A model generated the notes under the pieces. It saw only the letters and a list, made by a program, of their open reading frames with translations. It was not told the DNA's origin and did no database searches. A stretch of 64,000 nucleotides of DNA from Betaproteobacteria bacterium (GTDB lineage Bacteria; Pseudomonadota; Gammaproteobacteria; Burkholderiales; Usitatibacteraceae), in assembly GCA_016791265.1 (NCBI GenBank), contig JAEUMY010000020.1:93387-157386 (forward strand), written 5' to 3'. The stretch's first letter is position 1. Each line of letters opens with the position of its first letter. This document shows positions 43,997 to 51,925 of this stretch, piece after piece. Made by a program: the position numbers and the translations under genes.

Positions 43997-44938
43997 TTAG
44001 CGCTTGACCATCTCCATGACCTTGGCGATGTTCAGCGTCTGCGCCTGGGCCTGCATCTGCGGCAGATAGCGGTCCTTCAAGGCGCCCGCCTCACCGATTG
44101 CGTTCTGGTAGGCGCGCTGAAGCATGTCGGTGGACAGCGTGCGGCCGCCCGCGTAGTAGCTCTTGGCGACATGGCCCAGCGCATAGGTGGTGCCAAAGGA
44201 GAACGCGCTGCCGGTCACCGCACTGCCGATGCCTCGGCCGATGCCGCCCGCCACTTTGCCTAGCAAGCCACCGATGAGCTTGCGGCCGAATTTCTCGACG
44301 TACTGCGAGGTCATGCCCACGCCAACGGTGGCGAGGAAATCCTTGATGTGACCACTGTCGAGATCGTAGCCATGCGCCTTGCCGATGCGGTAGACCATTT
44401 TCATCTGCAGCGGAATGATGGCCATGGAGGCCAAGCCCTGCGGCAGCAACTCCAGCGCGCCGTTCAGCATGGCGTAGTTGAGAATCATCTTGTCCATTTC
44501 GGCAGCACTCATGGTCGAGGCCATCGGCGCCGGCTCGATGGAAGTGGCGACGGCCAGCGGCGCCGCAGCCAGCTTGTCGGCGTTGTCGGACAGGGTCTGG
44601 GTCGTTGTCGCGTCCAATCCCAGAACCGCCTGCAGGCTGGCGAGGAAGCGGGTCTCGGCGTCGTTTCGCGCACCATCCGCGTCGCACACGGCCAGCGCCA
44701 TCTCGTAGGCCTGCTCCTTCAAAGACGCATCCTGCAGGCCCGCGATGGGCGCATCGAGCGATATCTCCTTCAACATGACGCGCCGCGCAATGCCGGCAAC
44801 GTCGATGCCAGCGGCATCGCCACCCAGCGACGCGGCGAGCTTCTGCACACGGTCACGCTCGGCATCGTTGCGCCCGCCATCCGCGAAGGCGGCCATGAGA
44901 ACGATGATGAGAAGAGATTCCTGCTGGGTACGGGTCAT
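43997..44938 (-). CDS. TerB-like / DUF697-like protein
   Basis: 313 residues. The N-terminal part (IIVLMAAFADGGRNDAERDR, VCDADGARNDAETRFL) carries two EF-hand-like acidic loops of the TerB fold. The C-terminal half (LASMAIIPLQMKMVYRIGKA, GLLGKVAGGIGRGIGSA) resembles DUF697-type glycine-rich membrane-associating helices. The role is unknown. It starts 10 bases after the LytTR regulator stop, so it belongs to the two-component operon. Confidence 0.75.
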   Translation of the reverse strand: MTRTQQESLLIIVLMAAFADGGRNDAERDRVQKLAASLGGDAAGIDVAGIARRVMLKEISLDAPIAGLQDASLKEQAYEMALAVCDADGARNDAETRFLASLQAVLGLDATTTQTLSDNADKLAAAPLAVATSIEPAPMASTMSAAEMDKMILNYAMLNGALELLPQGLASMAIIPLQMKMVYRIGKAHGYDLDSGHIKDFLATVGVGMTSQYVEKFGRKLIGGLLGKVAGGIGRGIGSAVTGSAFSFGTTYALGHVAKSYYAGGRTLSTDMLQRAYQNAIGEAGALKDRYLPQMQAQAQTLNIAKVMEMVKR

Positions 44939-44948
44939 TGCTGGCCTT

Positions 44949-45701
44949 TCACTGTTGCTTGAAAAGATGGAAGAACTGGCGCGACACGGGAAGCTTTTCG
45001 TTGCGGCCCTTCAATTGGATGGTGAGCTTCTCCGGTCCCTCGCGCGTCACTGTCTGGATTGCGCTCACGTTGACGATGGTTGAACGATGCACCTGCCAAA
45101 ACTGCTCCGGGTCCAGACCATCGAGCAGTTCCTTCAACGTCGTGCGGATGAGCGCATCGGACTCGCCCAGCACCACACGGGTGTACTTGGTGTCGGCCTG
45201 GAAGTACACCACGTCAGCCACGGCCAGCATGCGGATCTGATTGCCCAGCGACGCTTTGATCCAGCGCATGCGGTTGGGTTCCTGACCGCCGACGCTTTGC
45301 TGCAACTTGGAGAGCAGTTGCGCCAAATCGTTCGGTGCGCCGACGGACAGGCGCTTCTTCAGCCGCTCGACGCACAGGGCCAGTCGATCCGCCTCCACCG
45401 GCTTCACGATGTAGTCCGCCGCGCCATTCTCGAAGGCTTCCACCGCGTATTGGTCATAGGCCGTGGTGAACACGACATGCGCGCGGTCGCCGATCTCGGC
45501 GGCGACCTCGATACCGGTCATGGCCGGCATGCGCACATCGAGAAAGGCGATGTCGGGCTGATGGGCCTCGAACAACTCCACCGCCTCCGCGCCATCGGCG
45601 GCCACGGCCACGATGTCCAATTCCGGCCAAGTGTCGGCCAAGAGTTCGCGCAGTCGGTCGCGCATCAACGGCTCATCTTCGGCAATGAGTGCTTTTGGCA
45701 T
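44949..45701 (-). CDS. LytTR-family response regulator
   Basis: 250 residues. Receiver domain with EDE near 9, phosphoacceptor Asp in DIAFLDVRMPAMTG, TTAYD, and Lys in YIVKPV. The LytTR DNA-binding domain begins near 150 (IRMLAVADVVYFQADTKYTR) and has FWQVHRSTIVNVSAI. It pairs with the kinase encoded 20 bases upstream. Targets are unknown. Confidence 0.9.
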   Translation of the reverse strand: MPKALIAEDEPLMRDRLRELLADTWPELDIVAVAADGAEAVELFEAHQPDIAFLDVRMPAMTGIEVAAEIGDRAHVVFTTAYDQYAVEAFENGAADYIVKPVEADRLALCVERLKKRLSVGAPNDLAQLLSKLQQSVGGQEPNRMRWIKASLGNQIRMLAVADVVYFQADTKYTRVVLGESDALIRTTLKELLDGLDPEQFWQVHRSTIVNVSAIQTVTREGPEKLTIQLKGRNEKLPVSRQFFHLFKQQ

Positions 45702-45721
45702 TGTCTTGTCCCCTGTTCAAT

Positions 45722-46903
45722 TCAATTGGCAAGCGGCGGCAAGTGCATGCGCGCCACGAACCCATGCGGATCATTCTCCGCGAGTGTCAATGCGGCCCGG
45801 TCCACGAACAGCGCCGCGAGCCGCTCGCGAATATTCGCGAGACCCACGCCACCGCCGGGAATGTCGCTCATGCCGCGACCGGTGTCGGCCACGATGATGT
45901 CGATGCCCTCGCCGGCAACGCGAACAGTGACGCGAACCTCACCGCCTTTCGGACTGGGTTCGATGCCATGCTTGATGGCGTTTTCAACGAGTGATATCAA
46001 CATGGCGGGCGGCATGCGAAACGTGCGCAGGTTCTCCGGTACATCGATGATCGACGACAGGCGCGCGCCCATGCGTGTCTTCATGATCGCGAGATAGGCC
46101 GCCGCCATGTCGACCTCCGCACCCAGCGTGGCCTGATCGCCACGCAGGCCGGACATGCCCGCGCGCAGAAACGTGATGAGATTGCCGGTGAGTTGCGCCG
46201 CTTCGGGCGCGCCGCGTTCCGCCAACTGTTTCACGCTGGACAGCGTGTTGAACAGAAAGTGCGGCTCCACTTGCGCCTGCATCAGCTTCAGCTTGGCGTC
46301 GGTGAGGCTACGCACCAGGCGCTCCTCGCGGGCGCGCGCCTCCAGCTCCGCGTTCTTTTCCAGCAACTGGTGGCGGCGATAGCGGATGACGCTCACCATG
46401 AACACGGCGTAGACGAGGCCCACGACCAGGCCGGCGACGAGCACCTTGGGACCCGACTGGGCGAGAAACTGGTGCGTGAGCGCCCAAGTTGGCGTGGCGC
46501 CCGGCTGCTTCACGATCTGGGCGATGAAACCGCCCACCAGGGCGCCCAGCACCGGCAACACCAGCATGATGAGCGCCGCGCGATAGAGAGGCCCCTTGTA
46601 GCGTCCGTGGCCGAACCAGATCGACGCGAGACCAAAGCCGGTCGCCAGCACGAAGGTGAGCGACAGCAGCGCCGATTCCAGAACGGTGAGCCGGGGATGA
46701 AGGCTCCACAGCGCGGCAGCGCCCACCGCCCAGATCAGGAGGAAGGTGCCCCACGCCGCGCCCGCGCGGCGGCGCAGCAGCGCGTCGAACGCCAACACCT
46801 CCGCGCGCTCATGCTCGGACAGTTTGGCGAGCTGGCGAGTCTCAAGGCTGGCGTAGGCCGCGCGGATGGACTGCACCAGGTTCTGGACGGACAGGGCGGA
46901 CAT
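45722..46903 (-). CDS. LytS/AlgZ-type membrane histidine kinase
   Basis: 393 residues from ATG 46903. Four membrane helices lie between about 50 and 180. The His_kinase (PF06580-type) motif is QAQVEPHFLFNTLSSVKQLA, with the phosphoacceptor His. ATP-binding motifs are VENAIKHG, DTGRGM and GVGLANIRERL. The GLANIRERL box, part of the enzyme's G2 motif, is itself encoded by an HIP copy. No N-terminal sensor domain outside the membrane is seen. Confidence 0.88.
   Translation of the reverse strand: MSALSVQNLVQSIRAAYASLETRQLAKLSEHERAEVLAFDALLRRRAGAAWGTFLLIWAVGAAALWSLHPRLTVLESALLSLTFVLATGFGLASIWFGHGRYKGPLYRAALIMLVLPVLGALVGGFIAQIVKQPGATPTWALTHQFLAQSGPKVLVAGLVVGLVYAVFMVSVIRYRRHQLLEKNAELEARAREERLVRSLTDAKLKLMQAQVEPHFLFNTLSSVKQLAERGAPEAAQLTGNLITFLRAGMSGLRGDQATLGAEVDMAAAYLAIMKTRMGARLSSIIDVPENLRTFRMPPAMLISLVENAIKHGIEPSPKGGEVRVTVRVAGEGIDIIVADTGRGMSDIPGGGVGLANIRERLAALFVDRAALTLAENDPHGFVARMHLPPLAN
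45827..45838. repeat. HIP-like palindrome copy 24
   Basis: Exact copy inside the kinase G2-box codons (GLANIRERL); perfect dyad of 18 bp with CTC/GAG flanks. Confidence 0.95.
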
Positions 46904-47080
46904 GATGCTACGGACGGAATGGGCCTTCTGCGAACATGGCCGCGAGGTTACCGGCGCGCCACTTCGCCCGCAACCGCATGCGACGAATGCCCGTTGACCG
47001 GGATGAATGGCGGCGACGGTCGGTTTCATCGGCCATGCCATAATCAGACGAGAACAACACCCCATCCGAGGAGAGCGCGC

Positions 47081-47479
47081 ATGGCTGACATTGCATTGAA
47101 GCGGACGCACCATCTGGGTCTGAAGGGCGCCCGCGCCGCGGCGGAGAAAATGGCTGAAAAGCTGGGCAAGCAGTTCAATCTGTCGGGCGACTGGACAGGC
47201 AACACGTTGCACTTCGACCGCCCCGGCGTGAACGGATCGCTGACCGTCTCCGAGACTGACATGCAGCTCGCCGTGACCCTGGGCTTTCTGCTGAAGGCCA
47301 TGAAAGGCCCCATCGAGAAGGCGGTGCATGAGCAGCTGGACAAGGTGCTTGCCGAGGCGCCGGCGCCCAGGAAGGCCGCCGAGAAGCCCACGCCGAAACC
47401 GGCCGTGAAGGCCACAGCCAAGGCGACACCCAAGACCGCCGCGAAGCCTCAGGCAAAGACCACCGCGAAGAAGAAGTAG
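47081..47479 (+). CDS. PHA granule-region (PHA system family) protein
   Basis: 132 residues from ATG 47081, with GAGGAGA upstream. LKRTHHLGLKGARAAAEKMAEKLGKQF followed by GSLTVSETDMQLAVTLGFLL fits the polyhydroxyalkanoic-acid-system family, found beside phasins. The last 45 residues are a Lys/Ala/Pro-rich tail like those of phasins and histone H1-like proteins, suggesting granule or DNA contact. Confidence 0.8.
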   Translation: MADIALKRTHHLGLKGARAAAEKMAEKLGKQFNLSGDWTGNTLHFDRPGVNGSLTVSETDMQLAVTLGFLLKAMKGPIEKAVHEQLDKVLAEAPAPRKAAEKPTPKPAVKATAKATPKTAAKPQAKTTAKKK

Positions 47480-47504
47480 CTGATCGACGAAGTAGCCGAC
47501 CGGT

Positions 47505-48197
47505 TCAGCACACGGCGAACGGCTGCGGATGGTTTGCGAATATTCGCTGCATGATTTCCGTCTCGCGGGTGATGATGATGGCGAGAAATTCATCCGCGCC
47601 GCCCATGGCGCGGAACGCCTCGAAGCCGTGTTCGAGAAAGGTCTGCAGGTCACCCAGGCCCGCCAGGTGGGCGGGCTTTCTCAGCATGCGGAGCGCGGTC
47701 GCGACCAGCGGCTTCTTCACCACCTGATCTAGCCGCCGGCCGGCTTCGGCCACCAGCTCCACCTGCCGTTCGCGCTGAGGTCTTCGCCCCACTTCGCGAA
47801 AGGCGGCGGCGTAGGCCGTCTCGGTGATGGCTGCAGGCCCTGCCAGCGCACGCGCCATGTCCTGGTCAAACTGCTCAGCCAGCGCGTCGAGCTCCAGCGC
47901 GAGATCAACCGTCTCGACCGTGGCGTGAGGCAGCACCCGCACCAGCGTGGGATAGATGCGGATCATTTCCGCGTCGCGACGCGAGAAGTCCTTCGCCCCG
48001 TAGAGATCCTCAAGAAAAAACGTGGCCGCGCGGCCGTAACGCGGATGCGCGACCAGATCGGCATAGGTACGCGTCAGGCGGTCATGCTGCCACTCCTTCA
48101 GCTCGGCAATGCGTTGCGCCAAGCCCGCATCGGCCTGCGGTTGGCCGCGCAGCGACTTCAGCGTTTCCAGGTGCGACAGAACGAGCGTGCGCGTCAT
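47505..48197 (-). CDS. FFLEELY-motif protein
   Basis: 230 residues, helical. The signature FFLEDLYGAKDFSRRDAEMI and RIYPTLVRVLP are diagnostic of a betaproteobacterial family named for FFLEELY. Its role is unknown. It converges on the PHA granule protein gene (25-base gap) and stands back to back with the aldehyde dehydrogenase gene. Confidence 0.78.
   Translation of the reverse strand: MTRTLVLSHLETLKSLRGQPQADAGLAQRIAELKEWQHDRLTRTYADLVAHPRYGRAATFFLEDLYGAKDFSRRDAEMIRIYPTLVRVLPHATVETVDLALELDALAEQFDQDMARALAGPAAITETAYAAAFREVGRRPQRERQVELVAEAGRRLDQVVKKPLVATALRMLRKPAHLAGLGDLQTFLEHGFEAFRAMGGADEFLAIIITRETEIMQRIFANHPQPFAVC
47536..47547. repeat. HIP-like palindrome copy 25
   Basis: Exact copy near the C-terminus of the FFLEELY gene, read as RIFA. 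Confidence 0.95.
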
Positions 48198-48322
48198 GAT
48201 GCGGATGTTGGGACAATGGCGTGGATGACAAGGCGAGCACGATACCTGAGTCGGGATTGCTGCACCGCACCAGCAATTAGAGGCTTTGCTCTACGTCCTT
48301 TCTCTACCCTCGCGGATGCTTC

Positions 48323-49753
48323 TTGCTCCAGATCGGAACCGCTTTGAATCTCAACACTCCGCCCGTTGAAACCGCCGCCGCCGCATTGCAGCAACACCTT
48401 GATGTCCTGCGCCGCAAAGCGGCCATCGCGCCGGATTACGCGGCGCGACGCGACAATCTGAATCGGCTCGAAGCCCTGCTCCGCGACCATGCTGATTCTC
48501 TCGCCGAAGCCATCAGCCGCGACTTCGGCCACCGCTCACGGCACGAAACCCAGTTGCTCGAACTCTTTCCTTCTCTGGAAGGCATCAAGCACACGCGCAG
48601 TCACCTCAAGCGTTGGATGGCGCCGCAGCGCGGCTTCGCGTCGCTGTGGTTCATGCCAGCGCGCATCGAGCTGCGTCCCCAGCCTTTGGGCGTGGTTGGC
48701 ATCATCGTGCCGTGGAACTATCCGCTGCTGCTGGCGGTCGCGCCATTGGCGAGCGCCTTGGCGGCAGGCAATCGCGTCATGCTGAAGATGTCCGAATTCA
48801 CGCCGGCGACAGGCGAGCTGCTGGCGCGCCTCATGGCCACCACCTTCCCGGAGGGTGATGTCGTCGTCATCAACGGCGGCCCCGAGACTGGCAGAGCCTT
48901 CGCCGGGCTGCCCTTCGATCATCTGCTTTTCACCGGCTCGACCGCCGTGGGCCGCGACGTGATGAAGCGCGCCGCCGAAAACCTCGTGCCCGTCACGCTG
49001 GAGCTGGGTGGCAAGTCGCCCGCCATCGTGGCGGATGACTTCCCGATTGATCTTGCGGCCGAACGCATTCTCTTCGGCAAGTGCTTGAACGCCGGCCAGA
49101 CCTGCATCGCGCCCGACTACGTCCTGCTGCCGCGTGGCAAGGAAGAAGCCTTTGTCGACGCCGCGCGCCATTACGTCGCCACCCACTATCCCGACCTGGG
49201 CGCCGACTACAGCGCCATCGTGAATGCGCGGCATCGCTTGCGGCTGCGCGAGTGGCTGGATGAGGCCAAGGCGGCGGGTGCGAATATTCGCACCTTGTCC
49301 GACGCGAACGCCGACGACACCAAGGTCGTGCCGACCGCGGTTCTCAACGCGCCGGCGTCCACCAGAGTCATGCAGGACGAGATTTTTGGACCCATTCTGC
49401 CGATCATCGGCTACTCGACGCTGGACGAGGCCATCCGTCACGTCAATGACCGCCCACGTCCGCTGGCGCTGTATGTGTTCAGCCATGACGAGAGGTCGGC
49501 GGAGAAGGTGTTGCGCTCCACCGTTTCCGGTGGCGTCAGCGTCAACGAGACACTGATGCACATTTCACAGGAAGCGCTTCCCTTTGGTGGTGTCGGCCCC
49601 AGTGGCATGGGTCACTATCACGGCAAGTTCGGCTTCGATACATTCTCCAAGCTGAAACCGGTGTTCCGCCAAAGCCGCTTCAATGGTCTGAAGCTGTTCC
49701 ATCCTCCCTACGGCAAGCGCTTCGAGACGCTGGTCCGGCTGCTGTCACGTTGA
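48323..49753 (+). CDS. Coniferyl-type aldehyde dehydrogenase
   Basis: About 476 residues. No ATG lies in frame before the fold; TTG at 48323 or 48344 is the probable start. ALDH motifs: WNYPLLLAVAPLASALAAGN, Glu in VTLELGGKSP, catalytic Cys in NAGQTCIAPDYVLL, and LPFGGVGPSGMGHYHGKFGF. The WxxPxR and short C-terminus fit coniferyl/long-chain aldehyde dehydrogenases that do not need a second subunit. It is translationally linked by TTGA to the Tat-signal protein and GMC oxidase, so it could oxidise the aldehydes those release. Confidence 0.88.
   Translation: MLQIGTALNLNTPPVETAAAALQQHLDVLRRKAAIAPDYAARRDNLNRLEALLRDHADSLAEAISRDFGHRSRHETQLLELFPSLEGIKHTRSHLKRWMAPQRGFASLWFMPARIELRPQPLGVVGIIVPWNYPLLLAVAPLASALAAGNRVMLKMSEFTPATGELLARLMATTFPEGDVVVINGGPETGRAFAGLPFDHLLFTGSTAVGRDVMKRAAENLVPVTLELGGKSPAIVADDFPIDLAAERILFGKCLNAGQTCIAPDYVLLPRGKEEAFVDAARHYVATHYPDLGADYSAIVNARHRLRLREWLDEAKAAGANIRTLSDANADDTKVVPTAVLNAPASTRVMQDEIFGPILPIIGYSTLDEAIRHVNDRPRPLALYVFSHDERSAEKVLRSTVSGGVSVNETLMHISQEALPFGGVGPSGMGHYHGKFGFDTFSKLKPVFRQSRFNGLKLFHPPYGKRFETLVRLLSR
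49280..49291. repeat. HIP-like palindrome copy 26
   Basis: Exact copy in the aldehyde dehydrogenase gene, read as ANIR; 18-bp perfect dyad with GGT/ACC flanks as in copy 17. Confidence 0.95.
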
Positions 49754-50277
49754 AGCTGAGCCGCCGTCGTTTCCTCCAGGTCGGCGTGACCGGCGCGGTC
49801 GTGCTGGGTGCGGCAGCCTGGCTCAATCATGAGCCGGACACGCCCGCGCAAGGCCTGCGCGCGTTGAGTCGTCGCGAGGCCGAACTGATCCGCGCACTCG
49901 CGCCCGTGATCCTGGCCGGCATGATTCCAACCGACGCGACTGCACGCCAGACGGCCTTGAACGAGGTCGTGGAGGCGTTTGATCGCGGCCTCGCCGGCAT
50001 GTCGCTCGCCGTGCAGGGCGAGGTGAAGCAACTGCTGGGGCTGCTCACCTTCGCCCCATCGCGAGCACTTGTTGCGGGCGTGTGGACGTCGTGGCCCGAA
50101 GCCAGCGAATCCGAGGTGGCCGCGTTTCTGATGAAGTGGCAGTCCAGTCGATTTGTATTGCTGCGCGCGGGCTATCAAGCCATGAAACAGCTCATGCAGG
50201 CGTGCTGGTTCGGCAACCCGTTGGCCTGGCCCGCGATGGGTTACGCGCTGCCGGATCGCGCCAGGGAATTCCTCTGA
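49750..50277 (+). CDS. Tat-signal small subunit of GMC oxidoreductase
   Basis: 175 residues, starting at TTG 49750 inside TTGA. The twin-arginine signal SRRRFLQVGVTGAVVLGAAA opens a helical protein (LRALSRREAELIRALAPVIL) like gluconate 2-dehydrogenase subunit 3 and its relatives, which accompany GMC flavoproteins. Its stop shares a base with the ATG of the GMC gene. It may carry the flavoprotein to the periplasm by co-export, since the GMC protein has no signal of its own. Confidence 0.8.
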   Translation: MKLSRRRFLQVGVTGAVVLGAAAWLNHEPDTPAQGLRALSRREAELIRALAPVILAGMIPTDATARQTALNEVVEAFDRGLAGMSLAVQGEVKQLLGLLTFAPSRALVAGVWTSWPEASESEVAAFLMKWQSSRFVLLRAGYQAMKQLMQACWFGNPLAWPAMGYALPDRAREFL

Positions 50278-51893
50278 TGTCCAAACTTCCTGATCCCATT
50301 CGACTCGGCCTCGATCGAGGCTGGACCGTTCAGGATGGCGCCAAACTGAAGGCCGATCTGTCGCTCGAAGCGGACATCGTCATCGTCGGCACCGGCGCTG
50401 GCGGGGGTACGGCCGCGGACATTCTCTCCGCGGCGGGTCTCAAGGTCATCATGATCGAGGAAGGTCCGCTCAAGAGTTCCTCGGACTTCCGCATGCTGGA
50501 ACGGGACGCGTATCCGCAGCTCTACCAGGAATCCGCTGGCCGGCAGACCCAGGACAAGGCCATCACCATCCTGCAGGGCCGAAGCGTCGGTGGCAGCACC
50601 ACCGTCAATTGGACCTCCAGCTTCCGCACACCGGCCGCGACACTCAAGCACTGGCAGGATCAGTGGGGCCTTCGCGAATATTCGCAAGAGTCGATGGCGC
50701 CGTGGTTCGCCCGCATGGAAGAGCGGCTATCCATCGCCCCCTGGCCTGTGCCGCCCAACGAGAACAACGACATCTTGCGGCGCGGATGCGAAGCGCTGAA
50801 GATTCCCGCTGCCGCCATCCAGCGCAACGTCAAAGGCTGCTGGAATCTCGGCTACTGCGGCGTGGGGTGCCCCACCAATGCGAAGCAGTCGATGCTGGTC
50901 ACGACAGTGCCCGCGGCGTTGGATCGCGGGGCGACGCTGCTCCATCGCACACGTGTCGATACGCTACGCTTCGCCCATGACAAAGCCGTCTCGCTGGAAG
51001 CGGTGGCGCTCGACGAGGCCGGTATCCGTCCGACCGGCGTCAAGGTCAAGGTGCGCGCGCGCCACTTTGTCCTGGCCGGCGGCGCCATCAATACGCCCGG
51101 CTTGCTCCTGCGCAGCAAGGCGCCCGATCCGCATGCCACGCTGGGCAAGCGAACCTTTCTTCATCCCGTGAACGTCACGGCGGCGCTCATGAACAGCAAG
51201 GTCGAGGGCTACAACGGGGCGCCGCAGACCATTTACTCCGATCACTTTCTCGACACGCTGCCGCTCGACGGACCCATTGGCTACAAGCTCGAGGCCCCGC
51301 CCGTCCATCCCATCCTCGCCGGCATCACGTTGCAGGGATTCGGCGAGGAACACTCGACCTGGATGCGCCGCCTGCCGCACTTGCAGGTCGTGATCGCGCT
51401 GCTGCGCGACGGCTTCCATCCGCACAGCATCGGCGGCGCAGTGTCGCTGCGCAAGGACGGCAGCCCAGTCCTCGACTACGCGATCTCCGACTATGTCTGG
51501 GACGGCATGCGCCGCGCGTTCTTCACGATGGCTGAAATCCAGTTCGCCGCCGGGGCCAAGGTGGTGATGCCGATGCATGAAAAGGGCAAACCCATGAAGT
51601 CATGGGCCGAAGCGAAACAACACATCGCCGACCTGCCCATGAAGCCGCTGGAATGCCGCGTGGTGTCCGCCCACGTCATGGGCGGCTGTGGCATGGGCGT
51701 GGATGAGAAACGCTCGGTGGTGCGCGGCGATGGCCGGCACCATCAACTGGAAAACGTCTGGATATTTGATGGCTCGGCGTTCCCGACCAGTATCGGCGCC
51801 AATCCGCAGCTATCGATTTACGGCATGGTCGCGCGCAACGCGACGCGGCTGGCTGAGGCGTTGGTGAGTCAAAAGAAACCCATGGTGGGATAG
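50277..51893 (+). CDS. GMC-family alcohol oxidoreductase
   Basis: 538 residues from ATG 50277. FAD-binding IVIVGTGAGGGTAADIL near 35, GRSVGGSTTVNW, HFVLAGGAINTPGLLLR and the C-terminal HVMGGCGMG and IFDGSAFPTSIGANPQLSIY motifs are GMC type. Cysteines in CWNLGYCGVGCP resemble those of long-chain alcohol oxidases and Fe-S-linked GMC enzymes. With the ALDH upstream it could take an alcohol to an acid; long-chain alcohols fit the surrounding lipid genes but this is inferred. Confidence 0.86.
   Translation: MSKLPDPIRLGLDRGWTVQDGAKLKADLSLEADIVIVGTGAGGGTAADILSAAGLKVIMIEEGPLKSSSDFRMLERDAYPQLYQESAGRQTQDKAITILQGRSVGGSTTVNWTSSFRTPAATLKHWQDQWGLREYSQESMAPWFARMEERLSIAPWPVPPNENNDILRRGCEALKIPAAAIQRNVKGCWNLGYCGVGCPTNAKQSMLVTTVPAALDRGATLLHRTRVDTLRFAHDKAVSLEAVALDEAGIRPTGVKVKVRARHFVLAGGAINTPGLLLRSKAPDPHATLGKRTFLHPVNVTAALMNSKVEGYNGAPQTIYSDHFLDTLPLDGPIGYKLEAPPVHPILAGITLQGFGEEHSTWMRRLPHLQVVIALLRDGFHPHSIGGAVSLRKDGSPVLDYAISDYVWDGMRRAFFTMAEIQFAAGAKVVMPMHEKGKPMKSWAEAKQHIADLPMKPLECRVVSAHVMGGCGMGVDEKRSVVRGDGRHHQLENVWIFDGSAFPTSIGANPQLSIYGMVARNATRLAEALVSQKKPMVG
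50674..50685. repeat. HIP-like palindrome copy 27
   Basis: Exact copy in the GMC gene, in the rare EYSQ frame. Confidence 0.95.
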
Positions 51894-51909
51894 CCCACTT
51901 CCAACCGTT

Positions 51910-51921
51910 GCGAATATTCGC
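51910..51921. repeat. HIP-like palindrome copy 28
   Basis: Exact copy between the convergent GMC and fadD genes; 14-bp dyad. Confidence 0.95.
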
Positions 51922-51925
51922 AGTC

